In this document: one piece after another, positions 6,319-11,099 of the stretch
Numbering within the stretch: position 1 is the stretch's first letter
Layout: each line of letters begins with the position of its first letter
DNA from: Lachnoclostridium sp. UBA7482
GTDB lineage: Bacteria > Bacillota > Clostridia > Lachnospirales > Lachnospiraceae
DNA length: 11,099 nt
Assembly (NCBI GenBank): GCA_002479645.1
Contig: DLOO01000070.1
Span: 18,664-29,762, forward strand
Direction of reading: 5' to 3'
Translations under genes and position numbers: made by a program
Notes under the pieces: model-generated
Database searches by the model: none
Seen by the model: only the letters and a program-made list of their open reading frames with translations
What the model was told of the DNA's origin: nothing

Positions 6319-7749
6319 ATGAAATACCGAATTTGGCACAAATATTTTCTGGGTTATTTTACGATTGTTATCTTGGTTGCACTGGAAATCAACGTTTTCG
6401 GTTACCGGAATATGCAGCGTCGGGTAATGACCAGACATACAGACACGCTTTATGAGGAAGCGATGCTGATCTCCGATCAGTACCGGGAGAGCTACATTGA
6501 GGCCGGCGTTACAAAAGAAGAATTTATGGAACAGATGCAAATGGTATCTGTGCTTTTGGATGCGCAGATTCTGCTTTGTAATCGTGAGGGCGAGCTGATT
6601 GCGGTCGCAGAGGCTTCCGGAATCCGAAAGTATCCTGCGGAGGATTCGCAGGCAACGTTAAACCTTCAAACACTCCGAGCCGATATTCTCGAGGAGACGG
6701 TGATTAAGAATCTTACGCTGGAGGGGATTACCGGGAAACCCTCGCTTGCAGTTGTAGAGCCGATGATTATCGAAACCCGCATCCATGGGTATCTGATTAT
6801 CTGTCAGCCGATGGAGGCAGCTTTGAGTGAGGCACGCCGTCAGGTTCTGACCGCGAACATAAACTCCGGTGCGATTCTAATCGGCGTTGCATGTCTGCTC
6901 GGATTCCTGATTCATTATCACAAGAAAAATATTACGAAGCTGATTAAGGGGGCTATTGCATATACGGACGGTGAATTTGCCTATGAGATGGATGTCAAAG
7001 GAAAAGACGAGTACCGCGAACTGGGCAATTCCATTCACTACCTGGCAGAGCAGCACTCCAATCTGGTAAACTACCAGAAAAACTTTATTGCAAATATCAG
7101 CCACGACTTCCGCTCACCGCTCACCTCCATCAAGGGATATGCGGCAGCCATGAAGGACGGTACCATTCCGTATGAGATTCAGGGCAAATACCTGGATATC
7201 ATCCTGTTTGAGACGGAGCGGCTTTCCAACCTGACGAACGACTTGCTCGATTTGAGTAACTTTGAGAATAAGGGCGTCCGGCTGGATTTCTCGAAGTTTG
7301 ACGTAACGAAAATGCTGAGACAGTCCGCCATGACGTTTGAGGGCAAATGCTCCCAGAAGAATCTGAAGATTCGGCTGGTATTTGCCGAAAATGAGATTAT
7401 GGTGTATGCGGACCGTGGAAAGATTCAGCAGGTCGTACATAACCTGATTGACAATGCAATCAAATTCAGCCACGAAGACAGTATCATCGAGGTTACCGCG
7501 CGCCTGCAGCGAGACAAGGTCATGATTTCCGTCAAGGATCACGGAATCGGCATCCCGAGGGAGGCAATCAGTAAGGTCTGGGAGCGATTTTATAAGACTG
7601 ACCTGTCACGAGGGAAGGATAAAAAGGGAACCGGCCTCGGACTTGCGATTACCAAACAGATCATTGCAGCTCATAACGAAAACATCAAGGTTATCAGTAC
7701 CGAGGGCGTCGGTACGGAATTTGTTTTTAGCCTAGCGTTGGCAGAATAG
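6319..7749 (+). CDS. Membrane sensor histidine kinase
   Basis: 476 aa. TM1 about residues 9-27 (FLGYFTIVILVALEINVFG), an extracytoplasmic sensor of about 155 residues, TM2 about 183-200 (GAILIGVACLLGFLIHY), a HAMP-like linker to about 245, a HisKA domain with phospho-histidine H262 in ISHDFRSPLTS, and a HATPase_c domain with N box VVHNLIDNAIKF (N375, N379), G1 DHGIGIP (D407) and G2 KGTGLGLAI (G437-G441). Every motif needed for autophosphorylation is present. No PAS domain separates HAMP and HisKA, unlike Bacillus WalK. The external domain matches no sensor family I can name. GAGGA at 6309-6313 lies 5 nt before the ATG. It is the natural partner of the upstream regulator and is followed 8 nt later by an HtrA-like membrane protein whose extracytoplasmic part could contact the sensor (inference). 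Confidence 0.95.
   Translation: MKYRIWHKYFLGYFTIVILVALEINVFGYRNMQRRVMTRHTDTLYEEAMLISDQYRESYIEAGVTKEEFMEQMQMVSVLLDAQILLCNREGELIAVAEASGIRKYPAEDSQATLNLQTLRADILEETVIKNLTLEGITGKPSLAVVEPMIIETRIHGYLIICQPMEAALSEARRQVLTANINSGAILIGVACLLGFLIHYHKKNITKLIKGAIAYTDGEFAYEMDVKGKDEYRELGNSIHYLAEQHSNLVNYQKNFIANISHDFRSPLTSIKGYAAAMKDGTIPYEIQGKYLDIILFETERLSNLTNDLLDLSNFENKGVRLDFSKFDVTKMLRQSAMTFEGKCSQKNLKIRLVFAENEIMVYADRGKIQQVVHNLIDNAIKFSHEDSIIEVTARLQRDKVMISVKDHGIGIPREAISKVWERFYKTDLSRGKDKKGTGLGLAITKQIIAAHNENIKVISTEGVGTEFVFSLALAE
7697..7729 (+). terminator. Weak terminator-like hairpin at the 3' end of the kinase gene
   Basis: GTACCGA (7697-7703) pairs perfectly with TCGGTAC (7709-7715) around a GGGCG loop. The T-rich tract TTTGTTTTT starts at 7721, about 5 nt beyond the stem, which is further than in a strong intrinsic terminator. 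It lies about 20-50 nt before the kinase stop and encodes the usual C-terminal STEGVGTEFVF motif. It might give partial read-through between kinase and HtrA-like gene, or be coincidental. Confidence 0.2.
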
Positions 7750-7757
7750 GAGCAGAT

Positions 7758-9080
7758 ATGGCAGACGAAAACAAAGAGCTTGAAAAAGAAAAACAAATCG
7801 GCGAAGAACGCGGGGCCAGTGAAAACTTTGGTTTCATTAAACAGGAGGTCAGCGGAGGCAAATGGAGCCGGACGCAGAAAAAGCGCTTGGGAAGGGTAAT
7901 GACCGTTGTTCTCCTGGCAATTATGTTCGGTATTATTGCCAGCGTGGCATATCGTGCATCGGATTATGTCCTTACGCATTTTTTGGAGGACAATAAACGA
8001 AATCCGGTGGATCTTCGTCCGTCTCTTCCTCTCGGAACGCAGATCGGTGACAGCACCCCCGATGGAAATGTTACGGTTGACCCTACGGTATTGGAGCAGT
8101 ATGACCTTTTGATGAAGGGCATCCGGCAGGTGGCACAGGATTTGGCGCCGGGCGTAGTGACGGTAACGACGATTCGCAGGGACTATGACAGTATTTTCGA
8201 CGAGGAGGTTCCGATTGCCACGGAGCATACCGGAATTATACTTGCAGATAACGACGTTGAGTTTCTGGTGCTTGTAAATGCATCGGATTTGTACCGCAAC
8301 CGAGTAGACAGCATTTCCGTTACCTTCTACAACGGTGCGGTTGAGAGCGGTGAAGTAACAGCGTTAAACAAGGAACTGGATCTTGCGATTGTACGTGTAC
8401 CGCATAAAAACCACTCGGAAGACGAAAGGAAGGAGATTCGGGTTATCTCTGTCGGTGATTCCTCCGCGCTTTCGGCAGGCTCGGCCGTAATTGCCATTGG
8501 CAGTCCGACCGGTAAGAATCTGTCGGTAGATACTGGTATTATTTCTTCTATGAATGACGTGTGCTATATTACCGATACTTCGGTTTCGCTTATGTACACC
8601 AGCATGTTCGGCTACGAGGACAGTTTCGGCATTCTTGTAAATATGAAGGGCGAAATGGTCGGCGTGATTACAAACAAATTCGCCGACGGGCATAAGATGT
8701 TGCAGGCATACAGCATTAACGAATTACAGCCGCTGCTTGGGTACATGATGAATGACCGCAGCCCGAATGAATTCGGTGTTATTTTCCGTGACCTCTCCAA
8801 GCCGGAGCTTGATGAACTGAAGATGGAAAACGGTATCATGATTACGGAGGTCCTTCCGGATTCCGTGGCATATCAGTGCGGTTTTCGCCGCGGCGATATC
8901 ATCACGCAGATTGAAGAGCATGAAATTTATTTTGCCAGCCAGTTTTTCACGGTGTTAAATCATTATGTCGCGGGGCAGAAGGTGGAAGTAATTTTCTACC
9001 GAAACGGCAAGAAGATTGCAAAGCCGGTGTCTCTTAAGATCCGAGAGAATAGCATAAAGACAGTAAATGAAGCGCAATAG
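7758..9080 (+). CDS. HtrA/DegP-like (S1C) membrane protein with PDZ domain, probably catalytically dead
   Basis: 440 aa. A charged cytoplasmic N-terminus (1-45) precedes one membrane anchor (about 47-64, VMTVVLLAIMFGIIASVA), so the rest is extracytoplasmic. Residues about 125-325 follow the trypsin-like fold of HtrA: PGVVTV at 131, the Asp-strand motif ELDLAIVRV (D208), SVGDSSALSAGSAVIAIGSP at 231-250, and LVNMKGEMVGVITN at 293-306. A PDZ domain covers about 338-428 (MITEVLPDSVAYQCGFRRGDIITQI). The catalytic His position (TNNHV in active enzymes) reads LVNAS, and the GNSGGP loop is replaced by YEDSFGI; S289 may or may not align with the nucleophile, as the stretch from D273 is about 8 residues longer than usual. 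I infer a pseudoprotease that binds peptides or regulates the kinase. AGGAG at 7748-7752 overlaps the kinase stop, implying coupling. Confidence 0.85.
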   Translation: MADENKELEKEKQIGEERGASENFGFIKQEVSGGKWSRTQKKRLGRVMTVVLLAIMFGIIASVAYRASDYVLTHFLEDNKRNPVDLRPSLPLGTQIGDSTPDGNVTVDPTVLEQYDLLMKGIRQVAQDLAPGVVTVTTIRRDYDSIFDEEVPIATEHTGIILADNDVEFLVLVNASDLYRNRVDSISVTFYNGAVESGEVTALNKELDLAIVRVPHKNHSEDERKEIRVISVGDSSALSAGSAVIAIGSPTGKNLSVDTGIISSMNDVCYITDTSVSLMYTSMFGYEDSFGILVNMKGEMVGVITNKFADGHKMLQAYSINELQPLLGYMMNDRSPNEFGVIFRDLSKPELDELKMENGIMITEVLPDSVAYQCGFRRGDIITQIEEHEIYFASQFFTVLNHYVAGQKVEVIFYRNGKKIAKPVSLKIRENSIKTVNEAQ

Positions 9081-9093
9081 AACGGAGGATGTT

Positions 9094-10041
9094 ATGAAAT
9101 ATCTCAATTCATTGAGAGAAGGGGAATCCCTTCGTGAGGTGTATCTGTGCAAGCAGGCACAGGTGTTAACCGGTAAAACGGGTAAGAATTATATGTCTCT
9201 GACCTTACAGGACAAGACCGGCACGGTTGACGGCAAAATTTGGGATCTCGGTTCGGCGGTAGGGCATTTTGAACCGATGGATTTTGTAAAACTGGATGCC
9301 CAGGTGACGGTCTTCAACGGGGCGAACCAGTTGAATATTCGCCAGATTCGGAAGGCTGACCCGGGCGAATACGTTCCGGCAGAGTATATGCCGAGCACCG
9401 ATAAGGACGTAAAGGAAATGTATGCGGAGCTTATGAGGTTTATTGAGTCCGTAAAGGAACCTTATATGAAGCAGCTTCTGAAGAGTTTCTTTGACGACGC
9501 TGCATTTGCCAAGAAATTCCGGGAGCATTCCGCAGCACGTTCGGTTCACCACGGATTTATGGGCGGCTTACTCGAGCATACGCTCGGCGTTACCCGCTTG
9601 TGTGACTATGCGGCAAGGAATTATCCGGTGCTGAACCGTGACCTGCTTTTGGCAGCAGCTATGTTTCACGATATCGGCAAGCTGTCGGAGATTTCCGCAT
9701 TCCCGGAGAATGATTATACGGATGACGGTAATTTGCTCGGACACATTTTCCTCGGAGCGGAGATGGTCGGAACCCATATCGCACAGATCCCGGGCTTCCC
9801 GAAGCAGCTGGCAAGCGAACTGAGACACTGCATTCTTGCACATCACCGCAAGCCCGAGTTCGGATCTCCGAAGGTTCCGGCGCTCGCAGAGGCGATGGCG
9901 CTCTCGATGGCAGACGATATGGACGCGAAGATGGAACAGTTCAGGGAACTTTTTGATCCGCCCGAATACGATGGCAGATGGCTCGGCTACCAGAGAACGC
10001 TTGAGAGCAATGTCCGAATTTCGACAAGACCTGGAAAATGA
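9094..10041 (+). CDS. yhaM: 3'-5' exoribonuclease YhaM (OB-fold plus HD domain)
   Basis: 315 aa, essentially the length of Bacillus YhaM. Residues about 1-85 form an OB nucleic-acid-binding fold (LTGKTGKNYMSLTLQDKTGTVDGKIW). Residues about 145-290 form the metal-dependent HD phosphohydrolase domain: H152-H153 in VHHGFMGGLLEH, the name-giving H192-D193 in AAAMFHDIGKLSE, ILAHHRKPEFGSP, and the C-terminal metal ligand region MADDMDAKM (D274-D277). Known enzymes degrade or trim RNA from the 3' end in the cytoplasm, often by a few nucleotides after termination. ATG 9094 is preferred over an in-frame ATG at 9067 because GGAGG (9084-9088) sits 5 nt upstream, the longer start would overlap the preceding gene, and length fits the family. 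It begins 13 nt after the HtrA-like stop and is followed 11 nt later by an rRNA methyltransferase gene. Confidence 0.94.
   Translation: MKYLNSLREGESLREVYLCKQAQVLTGKTGKNYMSLTLQDKTGTVDGKIWDLGSAVGHFEPMDFVKLDAQVTVFNGANQLNIRQIRKADPGEYVPAEYMPSTDKDVKEMYAELMRFIESVKEPYMKQLLKSFFDDAAFAKKFREHSAARSVHHGFMGGLLEHTLGVTRLCDYAARNYPVLNRDLLLAAAMFHDIGKLSEISAFPENDYTDDGNLLGHIFLGAEMVGTHIAQIPGFPKQLASELRHCILAHHRKPEFGSPKVPALAEAMALSMADDMDAKMEQFRELFDPPEYDGRWLGYQRTLESNVRISTRPGK
9118..9133 (+). other. Hairpin in the early yhaM coding region
   Basis: GAAGGG (9118-9123) pairs perfectly with CCCTTC (9128-9133) around a GAAT loop, beginning 24 nt after the start codon and encoding EGESLR. Such a structure could lower initiation or serve as a binding site. 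No T-run follows. Stems of 6 bp are expected several times by chance in 11 kb, so weight alone is low. Confidence 0.25.
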
Positions 10042-10052
10042 TGAGGTAGTCT

Positions 10053-11099
10053 ATGTTTATTAAAAATCAGCATTTGGAATTAGTGATTGAAGATATGACA
10101 GAGGACGGCAGCGGATTAGGGAAAGTAGAAGGCTTTCCCTTTTTTGTTAAAGACGCCGTGCTGGGGGACTGCGTGGAAATTGCGGTCACGAAGGTAAAGA
10201 AAACATACGGCTACGGTCGCGTGATTCGCGTCCTCGAACCGTCGGAGTATCGCATCCCCGAGGCCTGCCCGTCTGCGCGCCGCTGCGGTGGCTGTCAGCT
10301 GCAGGCGATGTCCTATGAGCGACAGCTTCGGTTTAAGCAGGACAAGGTGGCAAACCATCTGAAACGAATCGGCGGATTTTCGGTGCCGGTAGAGCCTACC
10401 ATCGGAATGGATAACCCGTATCATTACCGCAACAAGACACAGGTGCCGGTCGGCGTGAGCCGTGACGGCAGGGTTGTAATGGGCTTTTATGCAGGACACA
10501 GCCACGATATTGTGGAACAGCCGGGGTGTATGCTCGGAAGCAGGGAAAATGACCGTATCCTCGGTGCTGTACGCAGCTTTATGGAGGAACATGCGATTCC
10601 TGCTTATGAGGAGGAAACCGGTAAGGGACTGATTCGCCACATTCTGATTCGCCGTTCCTACAAGACCGGGGAGTATCTGGTGTGTGTGGTGATTAACGGA
10701 AAGAAGCTTCCGCAGTCCGAAAAACTTGTGGAGAAGCTGCGCGCACTGGAGCCGGAGCTTGCGGTAACCAGTATTTGCCTCAATATCAATGAAGCCAATA
10801 CCAATGTAATCCTTGGCGAGAAGGTTGTAAATCTGTACGGGCCGGGCTACCTGACGGACAACATTGGGAATCTCAGTTTCCGTGTATCGCCGCAGTCCTT
10901 CTTTCAGGTAAATCCGGAACAGACGCGAAAGCTTTACGAAAAGGCGCTGGAATTTGCCGAACTTACAGGTAATGAGCAGGTGTGGGACTTGTACTGCGGA
11001 ATCGGTACGATTAGTCTCTTCCTTGCGCAGAAGGCAGGATTTGTCCGGGGCGTCGAAGTGGTTGCACCGGCCGTCCGCGACGCCAAAGCCAATGCAGAT
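10053..11099 (+). CDS. rlmD: 23S rRNA (uracil-5-)-methyltransferase, RlmD/RumA family, 3'-truncated by the window
   Basis: 349 codons are visible of an expected 450 or so; the frame runs off the window. Residues about 1-62 are a TRAM RNA-binding domain (DMTEDGSGLGKVEGF, FVKDAVLGDCVEI). Cysteines C72, C78 and C81 (ACPSARRCGGCQ) with C159 (EQPGCML) match the four [4Fe-4S] ligands of RlmD. A central domain leads to SPQSFFQVNPEQT and the SAM-binding motif VWDLYCGIGTISLF (D312, G316, G318). The catalytic cysteine and base lie beyond the window. Known members use SAM to make m5U in 23S rRNA (U1939, or both U747 and U1939 for Firmicute RlmCD); Firmicutes often carry several paralogues, so the target is uncertain and a tRNA role is possible. 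GAGG at 10043-10046 is 6 nt before the ATG, 11 nt after the yhaM stop. A terminator-like hairpin lies at codons 23-31. Confidence 0.93.
   Translation, partial: MFIKNQHLELVIEDMTEDGSGLGKVEGFPFFVKDAVLGDCVEIAVTKVKKTYGYGRVIRVLEPSEYRIPEACPSARRCGGCQLQAMSYERQLRFKQDKVANHLKRIGGFSVPVEPTIGMDNPYHYRNKTQVPVGVSRDGRVVMGFYAGHSHDIVEQPGCMLGSRENDRILGAVRSFMEEHAIPAYEEETGKGLIRHILIRRSYKTGEYLVCVVINGKKLPQSEKLVEKLRALEPELAVTSICLNINEANTNVILGEKVVNLYGPGYLTDNIGNLSFRVSPQSFFQVNPEQTRKLYEKALEFAELTGNEQVWDLYCGIGTISLFLAQKAGFVRGVEVVAPAVRDAKANAD
10119..10145 (+). terminator. Terminator-like hairpin plus T6 inside the rlmD 5' coding region
   Basis: GGGAAAG (10119-10125) pairs perfectly with CTTTCCC (10133-10139) around TAGAAGG, and A10118 can add an eighth pair with T10140. 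TTTTTT (10140-10145) follows directly, the textbook layout of an intrinsic terminator. It starts 66 nt into the gene and encodes GKVEGFPFF in the TRAM domain. Translation would normally melt it, so it could cut transcription when rlmD is poorly translated, or mark a 3' end just downstream of yhaM. The stem has 4 GC pairs, so strength is moderate. Confidence 0.45.

Noticed and set aside
7947..7984. T6 run in the HtrA-like gene as another terminator
   Set aside because: The upstream pairing (TGC, GGA with TCC, GCA) is interrupted by internal loops and is not convincing; the sequence codes for the segment after the membrane anchor.
9067..9093. ATG start extending YhaM by 9 residues into the HtrA-like gene
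   Set aside because: GGAGG at 9084-9088 is correctly placed for ATG 9094, which also gives the family length.
9938..9954. AGTTC-AGG-GAACT hairpin running into a T-run inside yhaM
   Set aside because: The stem is only 5 bp with two GC pairs and the T-run overlaps the stem, so it is too weak to call.
1..11099. Search for mobile elements, CRISPR arrays, tRNA/rRNA genes, toxin-antitoxin or defence genes
   Set aside because: No transposase, integrase, direct-repeat array, clover-leaf or defence-type domain was recognisable; gene content is core-like and uniform in strand.

Overview
The window holds ten genes, all on the + strand and tightly packed. It looks like a core chromosomal segment of a Clostridia-type Firmicute, most likely Lachnospiraceae. 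This is inferred from protein resemblance (MutS2 with a clostridial-style Smr start, YhaM, a single-TM HtrA-like protein, an AIRS-like/Lrp/aminotransferase trio), AGGAG-type ribosome binding sites and mid-range GC. I see no tRNA, rRNA, CRISPR array, insertion sequence or phage gene.

Layout. (1) 1-2545: the 3' part of an AIR-synthase-like (HypE/ThiL/PurM superfamily) gene, a short gap with two small dyads, then an Lrp/AsnC regulator overlapping a class I/II aminotransferase by 4 nt; this looks like a small amino-acid-related unit. (2) 2555-5456: trmL (tRNA wobble 2'-O-methyltransferase) and mutS2 (ATPase plus Smr domain). (3) 5457-5570: a 114-nt leader with two adjacent hairpins and a possible 5-codon mini-ORF. 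(4) 5571-9080: an OmpR-type response regulator, a membrane histidine kinase and a membrane-anchored HtrA/S1C-like protein that lacks a recognisable catalytic triad. The order recalls the Firmicute WalRK operon, where an HtrA protease follows the two-component pair, but the accessory genes are absent and the protease looks dead. (5) 9094-11099: yhaM (3'-5' exoribonuclease) and the 5' part of an RlmD/RumA-type rRNA m5U methyltransferase.

Gaps are 8 to 29 nt, apart from 62 nt before the Lrp gene and 114 nt before the response regulator. Those two gaps are the natural places for promoters or regulatory RNA. No clear intrinsic terminator lies between genes.

The least expected signal is inside genes. 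By my reading there are three T6 runs on the + strand. Two of them directly follow a perfect hairpin within the first 31 codons of a gene (aminotransferase and rlmD), so they look like intrinsic terminators inside coding sequence. Further perfect hairpins lie early in trmL, yhaM and mutS2. These could be translation-dependent attenuation or polarity elements, or by-products of codon bias and conserved protein motifs. They are offered as testable observations and not as an established system.
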